A DNA stretch of 33,739 bases from an uncultured Pseudomonadota bacterium (GTDB lineage Bacteria > Pseudomonadota > Gammaproteobacteria > Burkholderiales > SG8-41), in the NCBI GenBank assembly GCA_946885605.1, contig CAMPGR010000028.1:1-33739 (forward strand), written 5' to 3'. The position numbers and the translations under genes are program-made. This document shows, piece by piece, positions 26,034 to 33,026 of the stretch (position 1 is the first letter of the stretch; each line of letters opens with the position of its first letter). Under the pieces are notes generated by a model. That model worked only from the letters and a program-made list of their open reading frames with translations. It was not told the origin of the DNA and ran no database searches.

Positions 26034-26192
26034 GGGTGGAGTCCTCCATTCGGCAGTCGAACACGAACTCAGTATAGTCCTAATGCATGCAAAAAACGAG
26101 ACGTCGCAGCAAGTGGCGCGCAGCCTCCGCTCATTTTCGTCGTACGGAATTAACGTCCTGTTTTTAAAAATCTAAACTTCGGAACGGATACC

Positions 26193-26660
26193 ATGGGTGT
26201 GAAGATAAACGTGAACGGTACACCGCGCGTGGTCGACGCGGATTCCGAAACGCCATTGCTCTATGTGCTGCGAAACGATTTGAAGTTGAAGGGCGCGCGC
26301 TTCGGCTGCGGGCTCGGGCAGTGCGGCGCATGCATGGTGATCGTGGACGGCAAGGCGGTGCCCTCGTGCGACCTGCCGCTTTCCGCGGCCGCGGGCAAAT
26401 CCATTACGACCATCGAAGGCATTGCGTGTGAAGACCGTCTGCACCCGCTGCAGCAGGCATTCATCGCCGAGCAGGCTGCCCAGTGCGGCTACTGCATCGC
26501 CGGCATCATCATGTCGGTCAAGGCGCTGCTCGATGTGAACCCCCGCCCGGACGACGAAGAGATCAAAGCCGCGCTCGCGCACAACCTGTGTCGATGCGGC
26601 ACGCACCAGCGTATCCTGCGCGCAATCCGCAAGGCCGTGGAAGGAGGGATACCCGCATGA
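26193..26660 (+). CDS. Molybdenum hydroxylase small subunit, two [2Fe-2S] clusters
   Basis: The iron-sulfur subunit of an IorAB-type aldehyde oxidase / isoquinoline 1-oxidoreductase. The plant-type ferredoxin cluster is bound by C39, C44, C47 and C59 (CGLGQCGAC...SC). The helical-domain cluster is bound by C98, C101, C133 and C135 (QCGYC and CRC). It has 155 residues, normal for the family. It overlaps the large-subunit gene by ATGA. Confidence 0.93.
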   Translation: MGVKINVNGTPRVVDADSETPLLYVLRNDLKLKGARFGCGLGQCGACMVIVDGKAVPSCDLPLSAAAGKSITTIEGIACEDRLHPLQQAFIAEQAAQCGYCIAGIIMSVKALLDVNPRPDDEEIKAALAHNLCRCGTHQRILRAIRKAVEGGIPA

Positions 26661-28795
26661 GCCCGGCTGACAAACCGGTTCCGCGCAAGCTTCCGGGAAG
26701 CCTCGACGGCAATCGCATGTTGAGCCGCTGGCTCAGCATCAATGCCGACGGGACGGTCACGGTGTTCCCCGGCAAGGTCGAGATAGGGCAGGGCATACTC
26801 ACTGCCCTCACACAGATCGTCGCCGAGGAGCTCGATATCGCGATCGATCGCATTCGCCTCGCGACTGCAAGCACGGCTTACAGCCCGAACGAAGGCATGA
26901 CCTCGGGCAGCCGCTCCATACAGGAAGGTGGCATGGCGCTGCGCTTTGCGGCCGCGGAAGCGCGTGATCTACTGCTCGAGCGCGCAGCGGCCAAACTCGG
27001 CGTTTCGGTCGAGAAGCTCGAAGTCTCCGACGGCGAAGTCCGGGCGCACGCCGGCGGCCGCACCACTTACTGGGAGCTGGCGAGCGAAGACCTGTTGCGC
27101 CGCGAGGCGACGCCGGGACTCACCGCGAAGTCGCCGAACGAGCGTGTGTTCGTCGGCACATCGGTTCCGCGTCGGGATATCCCAGCGAAGGTGAGCGGCG
27201 TGCCGAGCTACGTCCACGACATGGAGCTCCCCGGCATGCTGCATGGGCGTGTTGTGCGACCTGCGGGTCGCGGCGCGCGGCTCGTCGCGCTTGAAGAGAG
27301 CGAAGTGCGTGGGATGCCCGGGTTGGTCTCGCTGGTGCGCGACGGCGATTTCCTCGCCGTCGTCGCGGAGCGCGAAGAACAGGCGATCCGCGCGCAACGC
27401 CGGCTCGCGCGTCACGCACAGTGGGAGGCGGGGCCGGCGCTGCCTGAACGCAGCGACCCGCGTTACCTGTGCGCGATGCCGTCAGAGGACGAAGTGATCA
27501 GCGAGAAACAGGATGCGGCGGCAGCGTCGCGCTCCGTGCAGAAGCTGAGCGCCGAGTACAGCCGTCCGCTCATCGCGCACGCATCGATCGGGCCGTCCTG
27601 CGCCGTAGCGCTGTTCGAGAACGGCAAGTATTCGGTCTGGACCCACAGTCAAGGCATCTTTCCGTTGCGCGCCGATCTAGCAAAGGTGCTACGGGTGCCC
27701 GAAGACGACATCGTCGTGACGCATGCCGAAGGCGCCGGGTGCTACGGTCACAACGGCGCCGACGATGTGGCGCTCGATGCCGCGCTGCTCGCGCGCGCGG
27801 TGCCCGGACGACCGGTTCGCGTGCAGTGGATGCGGGAAGACGAATTCCAATGGGAGCCATACGGCTCCGGAATGGTGGTGCGGATGGGCGCGGCGTTCGA
27901 TGCCAGCGGGCAGGTCGTCGAATGGACCCATGAGCTCTGGAGCCACGGTCACAGCACGCGCCCGGGCCCCGGCAAGGAGGGCGCCAATCTGCTCGCGGGG
28001 TGGCATCTCGCTCGGCCGGTGAGGATGCCACGGCCGGGCAATCCCGGATTGCCCGCCGGGGGCAGCCACCGCAACGCGATCCCGCTCTACGAATTCCCCA
28101 ACCAGCGCGTGACCAATCACCTGGTGCGCGAAGCGCCGCTCAGGACATCTGCATTGCGTTCGCTCGGCGCGCACGCAAACGTATTCGCACTCGAATCCTT
28201 CATGGATGAACTCGCGCACGCCGCGAAGTGCGATCCGGTCGAATTCCGCCTGCGGCACCTGCGCGACCCGCGAGGGCGGGCGGTGATCGAGGCGGTCGCG
28301 CGCAAGGCGGGTTGGCGCAGCGGCGAGCGCGGCGACGGCACGCGCGGCCGCGGCATCGGCTTCGCGCGCTACAAGAACCTCGGCTGCTACGTCGCGGTGA
28401 TCGTCGAAATCGAGGCCGAAAACGAGGTGCGGGTGACGCGCGCGTATGCGGCGGTCGATGCCGGAGAGGTGATCAATCCGGACGGCCTCGCGAACCAGAT
28501 CGAGGGCGGCATCGTGCAGACGGCGAGCTGGACGCTGAAGGAGCAGATCGATTTCGACCGCGACGGCGTCACGACGCGCACCTGGGACGACTATCCGATA
28601 CTGAGCTTCGCCGAGACCCCGGCGATCGAGGTGGAAGTGATCAACCGGCCCGGGGAGCCGGTGCTGGGCGCGGGTGAAGGGGCGCAGGGCCCCGCCGCGG
28701 CGGCGATCGCCAACGCGGTCTACAACGCGCTGGGCGTGCGGCTGCGCGACATGCCGCTCACGCGGGAGAAGCTGATCGCAGCGATCGCCGGCTGA
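26657..28795 (+). CDS. Molybdenum hydroxylase large subunit (molybdopterin-binding)
   Basis: The molybdopterin cytosine dinucleotide-binding catalytic subunit of the xanthine dehydrogenase superfamily, IorB-like. Key regions: KVEIGQGILTALTQIVAEEL, SGSRSIQEGGMALR, GAGCYGHNGADDVALDAALLAR and the active-site block GAGEGAQGPAAAAIANAV with the catalytic glutamate. The product has 712 residues and lacks a clear Tat signal in front of LPGSLDGNRMLSRWLSINADG. The two-gene layout has no FAD subunit, so electrons must go to another acceptor. IorB proteins often use a cytochrome c; none is adjacent. Substrate unknown. Confidence 0.9.
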   Translation: MSPADKPVPRKLPGSLDGNRMLSRWLSINADGTVTVFPGKVEIGQGILTALTQIVAEELDIAIDRIRLATASTAYSPNEGMTSGSRSIQEGGMALRFAAAEARDLLLERAAAKLGVSVEKLEVSDGEVRAHAGGRTTYWELASEDLLRREATPGLTAKSPNERVFVGTSVPRRDIPAKVSGVPSYVHDMELPGMLHGRVVRPAGRGARLVALEESEVRGMPGLVSLVRDGDFLAVVAEREEQAIRAQRRLARHAQWEAGPALPERSDPRYLCAMPSEDEVISEKQDAAAASRSVQKLSAEYSRPLIAHASIGPSCAVALFENGKYSVWTHSQGIFPLRADLAKVLRVPEDDIVVTHAEGAGCYGHNGADDVALDAALLARAVPGRPVRVQWMREDEFQWEPYGSGMVVRMGAAFDASGQVVEWTHELWSHGHSTRPGPGKEGANLLAGWHLARPVRMPRPGNPGLPAGGSHRNAIPLYEFPNQRVTNHLVREAPLRTSALRSLGAHANVFALESFMDELAHAAKCDPVEFRLRHLRDPRGRAVIEAVARKAGWRSGERGDGTRGRGIGFARYKNLGCYVAVIVEIEAENEVRVTRAYAAVDAGEVINPDGLANQIEGGIVQTASWTLKEQIDFDRDGVTTRTWDDYPILSFAETPAIEVEVINRPGEPVLGAGEGAQGPAAAAIANAVYNALGVRLRDMPLTREKLIAAIAG

Positions 28796-28801
28796 TACGC
28801 T

Positions 28802-29044
28802 TCAGATTTGTGAGGCGAGCGCGTAAAGCCGGTCGAGGTAGTCTTCGACGTCGACGGCGGCGAAGTCGTCCGGCAGTTGCGGGCTCATGAGGTGCGGATC
28901 GCGATAGCAGAATACGGCCGCGATGCCGCGCGAGGGTCTCCAGTTGACGCACATGCGTTCTTCTTCGCAGCGTGCCTTCGCTGTGACGGCGCGCGTCGCA
29001 TTCCTGCTCCTCGCTCTCCGATACTGCTCCAGGTCGATCACCAT
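28802..29044 (-). CDS. Small protein of unknown function
   Basis: An 80-residue frame starting MVIDLEQYRRARSRN, preceded by a strong GGAGG with a 5-base spacer, which decides the start over a longer frame. Three cysteines (C26, C32, C46), a CVNWRPSRGIAAVFCYRDP core and an acidic C-terminus (DDFAAVDVEDYLDRLYAL). I do not recognise the family. It is convergent with the molybdenum hydroxylase large subunit (7 bases from its stop). Confidence 0.65.
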   Translation of the reverse strand: MVIDLEQYRRARSRNATRAVTAKARCEEERMCVNWRPSRGIAAVFCYRDPHLMSPQLPDDFAAVDVEDYLDRLYALASQI

Positions 29045-29345
29045 GCCTTCCTCCCGCTCTTCTTGTTTCCCGCGCAAGGCGCTGCAGTATCCGTGCCAGT
29101 TCTGCACGCAACCGGTAATATTTCACACGAGCGCGGCAAGCGATTGACGATGCACGGCATATATGATGAGTCCGCCGGCAAAGCGCGTGAGTCGCGCGTG
29201 CGCTTCGGGCGTGGGCGCCTTCATGACATCAGCAGGATTTCGACAGTGGCGTATCGATTTTCGACACGAGGCACAACACCGGGCGTGAACTATTTCACGG
29301 CGCACCGCGCAGGCGCTAGGCGTTTCAGCGTATGAAGGAGACAAC
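29045..29345. other. Intergenic region upstream of the exported methyltransferase
   Basis: About 300 bases without a convincing gene, between divergently oriented genes. It contains the direct repeat TTTCGACA at 29238-29245 and 29259-29266, spaced 21 bases (two helical turns). Just upstream of the methyltransferase gene is AAGGAG (29335-29340). Promoter hexamers could not be assigned with confidence. Confidence 0.4.
29335..29340 (+). promoter_or_regulatory. Ribosome binding site setting a TTG start
   Basis: AAGGAG followed by ACAAC and then TTG at 29346. The next ATG in frame is 12 bases later and would have an over-long spacer, so TTG is the better start for the methyltransferase gene. Confidence 0.65.
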
Positions 29346-30203
29346 TTGAAACTTCGCATGCTCCTTTGCCTGGCAGCGCTCGTGCTGCACGCGGCCGAAA
29401 GCGCATCCGCCGCACATCCCTTCTGGTATCTCAAGAATCTCGACTCGCCTTTCGTGCCGACCAACCAGGCGACGGTGGAAGCGATGCTCCGCATGGCGAA
29501 CGTTACTTCGAACGACTATGTCATCGATCTCGGATCCGGCGACGGTCGCATAGTGATCACCGCCGCCCGTCTCTACGGGGCAAGCGGCATGGGGGTCGAT
29601 CTCGATCCGGAAATGGTGAAGGAAAGCCTCGCGAACGCGAGGATGGCGGGCGTTGCCGACCGCGTGCGCTTCGAGCAGCGCGACCTTTTCGACACCGACA
29701 TCGGCAAGGCGAGCGTCGTGACGCTGTACCTGTTGCCCGAGGTGAATCTCAAGCTGCGGCCGCGGCTCCTCGCGCATCTGAAGCCCGGTACGCGGATTGT
29801 CTCGCACGGCTTCGGGCTGGGCGACTGGCAGCCGGACCTCAAGGCGAGCGTGCGCGGCACCGGCAGCGAGATCTTCTTCTGGACCGTGCCCGGGGACGTT
29901 GCGGGAAAGTGGAGCGCGCGGATCGGTCCGCCGGACGCGGCGCAACGCCTGGAAATCGAATTTACGCAGAAGTACCAGGAGATTGACGGCCATGCGCGTC
30001 GCGACAGCAGGCTCGTCCACGTGCGCGATGCACGGATCGAAGGCGATCGACTCTCCTTTGTGCTCATAGACGACGCTGACCATTTCCACCGGCAGCATTT
30101 CGAAGGCCGCGTGCGGGGAAAAACGATCGAAGGAACGGCGCGCGGCGGCGGCTCTGCGCCGCGCAAGCAGCTCGACTGGAGCGCGAGCCGAGGTGCGCCG
30201 TGA
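29346..30203 (+). CDS. SAM-dependent methyltransferase-fold protein with signal peptide
   Basis: Residues 1-23 form a typical signal peptide (KLRMLLCLAALVLHAAESASA). Then comes a class I methyltransferase fold: motif I VIDLGSGDGRIVITAA (59-74), motif II acidic residue in GMGVDLDPEMV, and RFEQRDLFD, followed by LYLLPEVNLKLRP. The last ~100 residues are a separate beta-rich region (WSARIGPPDAAQRLEIEF). Full length 285 residues. The fold predicts SAM-dependent methyl transfer, but export would take it away from SAM, so the leader could instead be a membrane anchor or the enzyme may not be exported. It is convergent with the protease-like gene, 7 bases apart. Confidence 0.78.
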   Translation: MKLRMLLCLAALVLHAAESASAAHPFWYLKNLDSPFVPTNQATVEAMLRMANVTSNDYVIDLGSGDGRIVITAARLYGASGMGVDLDPEMVKESLANARMAGVADRVRFEQRDLFDTDIGKASVVTLYLLPEVNLKLRPRLLAHLKPGTRIVSHGFGLGDWQPDLKASVRGTGSEIFFWTVPGDVAGKWSARIGPPDAAQRLEIEFTQKYQEIDGHARRDSRLVHVRDARIEGDRLSFVLIDDADHFHRQHFEGRVRGKTIEGTARGGGSAPRKQLDWSASRGAP

Positions 30204-30210
30204 GGACGCA

Positions 30211-30915
30211 TCAATGCGCACGCCGCAGCGGCGTGAGAAGTCCGTGCGCGTTTCCCGTCTCGCGCACGCGCGCGCATTGGCTTGCCTCGAGCCGGGTGTT
30301 GCGGGGATCGGTTTCGTCTTGCATCAGGTTGCCGGGCTCATCGACGTGCTCTCCGCTGTCCATCAGCACGTGCACGAGTTCGTGGGCCAGCACGATGCCG
30401 AGGTCGCGGGCACCGCGCGTGACCCAGACCGTGTCCGCAAGCTCGGGGCGCGAGCCGCTGTTTGCGCGGCCCACCGCTTCAGCTTCGAACGCGGGACGCT
30501 GGAGCGTGTCGGCCACGAAGTAAACCGCAGGACGCTTGAGCGGGATGCGCCGAGCGAGCTCGCGCGAACGCGCCGTGGCGTAATAGGCATAGCGCGGGCC
30601 GCCTTCGATGCGGTGCACCTCCAGCGCGGAGACGAGAACGCCGCACTGGGCGAGCAGTCGAGCGGCGGTGCGTGCCGTATCGACGATGAGCTGCGGCGTC
30701 CATCCGGCGGCCGGAAAATAAGCAAGCGTCAGGGCGAGCGCGTGGCTCGGCGCCTCGGGCTGCGCCATGCCGACATAGAAGTCCGGGGACGCCAGGGTGA
30801 GCGTTGCGGCAACTTTGGGCTCCTCCGGAGGATCGGCCGCGGCGGCGGCGAGCGCGCTGCACAGCGCAAGACCGGCGAGCGCTTCGGTAAGTCCAGGGCG
30901 CAGGCGTTTTTGCAT
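30211..30915 (-). CDS. Exported zinc-protease-like protein, HExxH
   Basis: A 234-residue protein with a signal peptide (about 1-27, cut after AAAA). Near residue 178 is HELVH, the zinc-protease motif, followed by MDSGEH (H190) and PGNLM (195-199). A third ligand and a Met containing turn after HExxH recall metzincins, but the spacing (8 residues between second and third histidine) does not fit the classic HExxHxxGxxH. Conserved partners are WVTRGARDLGIVLAHE and PRYAYYATARSRELARR. Family unrecognised; activity inferred from the motif. Confidence 0.7.
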   Translation of the reverse strand: MQKRLRPGLTEALAGLALCSALAAAAADPPEEPKVAATLTLASPDFYVGMAQPEAPSHALALTLAYFPAAGWTPQLIVDTARTAARLLAQCGVLVSALEVHRIEGGPRYAYYATARSRELARRIPLKRPAVYFVADTLQRPAFEAEAVGRANSGSRPELADTVWVTRGARDLGIVLAHELVHVLMDSGEHVDEPGNLMQDETDPRNTRLEASQCARVRETGNAHGLLTPLRRAH

Positions 30916-31454
30916 GGCGGTCTCGCAGTATAAATTCTAGGCCGCGTGCGCCGCGACATGCGGCCATAGACTTAAGCCCCTGAATGCCGGAGTCATTTCC
31001 AAAGGGGCTGCCGCTGGAAGTGTGTCGTCGTTCGCACGGCTGATTATTTTTTAGGCAATCCAGAAACCGGCATGGTTGCTCGGTCTATGGCGCACGCATT
31101 TTTTTGAATTGCTCACAAAGATATCCACAGAAATTGTGAATTGTTGGCGCCGACATCGTCGTCGTTGCAGCGCTACGCCGTGTACGGTGAATAACGGATG
31201 GTATTCCGCTGCAGCGCCGCGCGCGCTGGCATCGCCGCACACCGCGCGCCCACCTATTTCCTTCTTTACTGTCAGCAACTTGCAACGCTGCTTGCGGTGC
31301 GGCTGCCAGCGCGGCCCCGCGTCTTGCTAGCAAGCGCCGCGCCAGGCGAGCGAGGGCGGGATCTACCCGGAGGGTAGAAAGGACACGACAGGCACAGGCT
31401 GCCCGAAGGGGAACGATATCAACATCCTGGAAGCATCGCTGCGAGGGCCCTCTG
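30916..31454. other. 539-base region without a convincing gene
   Basis: Between two - strand genes. Open frames of 75-84 codons here have poor start sites and arginine- or alanine-rich composition and are judged spurious. Structures seen: palindrome CTTGCTAGCAAG (31323-31334) and hairpin CTACCC-GGA-GGGTAG (31363-31377). An AT-richer stretch at about 31040-31150 includes a lone DnaA-box-like ATATCCACA. It could hide a small RNA, but no recognisable RNA family was found. Confidence 0.4.
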
Positions 31455-32051
31455 CTAGAGCTGGCGGAGGAAACTTTCTATGCCCTGCAGCAGCATTTCG
31501 ACGGCAATGGCGGTGAGTATGAGGCCCATCAGCCGCTCGAGGGCGAGGAGACCGCGCTCGCCGATGAGCTTGCTCAAGCGGTCGGCGAAAAGCAGGATCG
31601 CGACCGTGATCAGCATCGCTACGGCGGCCGCGGCGACCCACTCCAGCATGCGGTGTGGTGCGCGCGACACCATGAGGATTACGGTGGCGATCGCAGTGGG
31701 CCCGGCGATGAATGGAATGGCGAGGGGGACGATAAACGGCTCGCCGCTGATCACGTCGCCGAAAAGACCTTCGGGGCTCCGGAAGATCATTCGCAATGCG
31801 ATGAGAAAGAGGATGAGCCCGCCCGCGATATGCAGCGCGGACTCCGACAGCCCGAGGAGGCTCAGGATCGCATCGCCGAAAAACACGAAGAACAGCAGCA
31901 CGACGAACGCAATGCCGCACTCCCGCAGGATCACGAAGGTGCGCCGTGCCGGATCCACCGGCCGGAGCAGCGCCACGAAGAACGGGATATTCCCCACGGG
32001 ATCCATGACCAGCAGCAGGATGATGACCGCCGAAATGAACGACATTTCCAT
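31455..32051 (-). CDS. MarC-family inner-membrane protein
   Basis: A 198-residue membrane protein with six predicted helices. MarC/YchE signatures: LLLVMDPVGNIPFFVALL at the N-terminus, HIAGGLILFLIALRMIF and PLAIPFIAGPTAIATVILMVS. The family has no settled function (the former link to multiple antibiotic resistance was not upheld). It lies 30 bases downstream of the GntR regulator gene on the same strand, so co-transcription is likely. Confidence 0.9.
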   Translation of the reverse strand: MEMSFISAVIILLLVMDPVGNIPFFVALLRPVDPARRTFVILRECGIAFVVLLFFVFFGDAILSLLGLSESALHIAGGLILFLIALRMIFRSPEGLFGDVISGEPFIVPLAIPFIAGPTAIATVILMVSRAPHRMLEWVAAAAVAMLITVAILLFADRLSKLIGERGLLALERLMGLILTAIAVEMLLQGIESFLRQL

Positions 32052-32081
32052 GCGGGGATTATGCCCGCAAAGCCATGCCGC

Positions 32082-32774
32082 TCAGAAACCGAAGAGGTTG
32101 CGCCGGGCGTGCTGGAGGTGGGCGATGATGAAAGCGCGGGCGCGCTCCGCATCGCGTTCGCGCAGCGCGCGCACGATGTTGCGATGCTCTTCCTGGTATG
32201 TGATGCGGCGCTCGGGAGTGACGATGCGATCCTTGAGCTTGCCCCATTCCGCCTGCTGCCTCACGGCGGTCACCATGCCGAGCACGCGTATTACGAAACG
32301 GTTATGCGTCGCGGTCGCCATCGCCTCGTGAAGCGCAGCGTCCCACAACTCGAACCCGTCGAGCGTCGTCGCACGCTCGGCTTTCTCCAGGCACGTTTCC
32401 ATGCGCTCGAAATCCGCCGGCGTGGCGTTCGTGACGATCATTTCCGCAAGCGCCGGCTCGATCCGCAGGCGCGCTTCCATCAACTCCGCGGGACCCGTGT
32501 GCGCGACGCTGTCGAAACCCGGCGCCCCCGCGTCCGTTCGCATTGCGAGGAAGGTGCCTCGGCCGACATGACGCGTGATCGCGCCTTCCGCTTCGAGTTG
32601 CGCGAGCATTTTGCGCACGGCGTTGCGCGGCACGGCGAAGCGCTTCGCGAGTTCGCGCTCGGTGGGAAGCCGCGCTCCGGGCGCGAACGTGCCGTCGGCG
32701 GCGGTGGCCGTGATGAATTCCCTGATACGCTGTGCGCCGGCGCGCGAGGGAGCGCCGGCGTCGGAACTTGCCAC
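32082..32774 (-). CDS. GntR-family regulator, FadR/FCD type
   Basis: A 230-residue repressor-type regulator. The N-terminal winged helix reads RIREFITATAADGTFAPG, then LPTERELAKRFAVPRNAVRK and HVGRGTFLA. The C-terminal FCD ligand domain carries MEARLRIEPALAEM, ELWDAALHEAMATATHN and EEHRNIVRALRERD, whose aspartate and histidines probably bind a metal and a carboxylate ligand. GTG 32774 is the start: AAGGAGAA lies 4 bases upstream. Palindromes immediately upstream and near the divergent transporter gene suggest autoregulation and control of that gene. Confidence 0.9.
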   Translation of the reverse strand: MASSDAGAPSRAGAQRIREFITATAADGTFAPGARLPTERELAKRFAVPRNAVRKMLAQLEAEGAITRHVGRGTFLAMRTDAGAPGFDSVAHTGPAELMEARLRIEPALAEMIVTNATPADFERMETCLEKAERATTLDGFELWDAALHEAMATATHNRFVIRVLGMVTAVRQQAEWGKLKDRIVTPERRITYQEEHRNIVRALRERDAERARAFIIAHLQHARRNLFGF

Positions 32775-32778
32775 GCGA

Positions 32779-32786
32779 TTCTCCTT
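32779..32786 (-). promoter_or_regulatory. Ribosome binding site setting a GTG start
   Basis: On the - strand AAGGAGAA sits 4 bases before GTG 32774. This decides the regulator start against a longer frame reaching to 33008, whose extra residues would run through the operator region. Confidence 0.75.
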
Positions 32787-32805
32787 GAAGCTGTGCGGCA
32801 GATGA

Positions 32806-32830
32806 TAGACCAATTGCTGGAATTGGTCTA
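32806..32830. promoter_or_regulatory. Candidate GntR operator 1
   Basis: Perfect 10-bp inverted repeat TAGACCAATT (32806-32815) / AATTGGTCTA (32821-32830) with spacer GCTGG. It lies 32 bases upstream of the regulator start, where it could block the regulator's own transcription. Confidence 0.65.
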
Positions 32831-32882
32831 ACGCCGGTGCTGCGTGTCGGCGGCTGCGCTGGGAAAAGGAAGCGCCGGGCGT

Positions 32883-32896
32883 CAACCAATTGGTTG
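32883..32896. promoter_or_regulatory. Candidate GntR operator 2
   Basis: Perfect 14-bp palindrome CAACCAATTGGTTG in the gap between the regulator and the divergent binding-protein gene. It shares the ACCAATT/AATTGGT half-sites of operator 1, without a spacer. Confidence 0.6.
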
Positions 32897-32900
32897 CAAT

Positions 32901-32930
32901 GTTGACAATTGGTTCAACGGCCGCATAACA
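32901..32930 (+). promoter_or_regulatory. Candidate promoter of the binding-protein gene overlapping operator 3
   Basis: TTGACA (32902-32907) is a consensus -35 hexamer, and CATAAC or ATAACA at 32924-32930 gives a possible -10 with 16-17 bases between. The -35 lies inside a third palindromic site, GTTGA...TCAAC (32901-32918), containing AATTGGT. A bound regulator here would exclude RNA polymerase. Confidence 0.55.
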
Positions 32931-33014
32931 TTCCCGGCACACACGGTAGGTAGCCTGGCACGCCAGCATGCGCGCCGCGCAACCCGTTTCCAAACAGCTT
33001 CTCCACAACCCCTC

Positions 33015-33021
33015 GAGGAGG
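33015..33021 (+). promoter_or_regulatory. Ribosome binding site setting a TTG start
   Basis: GAGGAGG is followed by ACCGT and TTG at 33027. No ATG or GTG with comparable support exists nearby. Confidence 0.65.
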
Positions 33022-33026
33022 ACCGT

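Noticed and set aside
31119..31129. DnaA-box-like ATATCCACA as sign of a replication origin
   Set aside because: A single imperfect box with no cluster, no dnaA/dnaN and no other origin features.
31051..31330. Two overlapping small open frames (75 and 84 codons) on opposite strands
   Set aside because: No ribosome binding sites, biased composition and no recognisable similarity.
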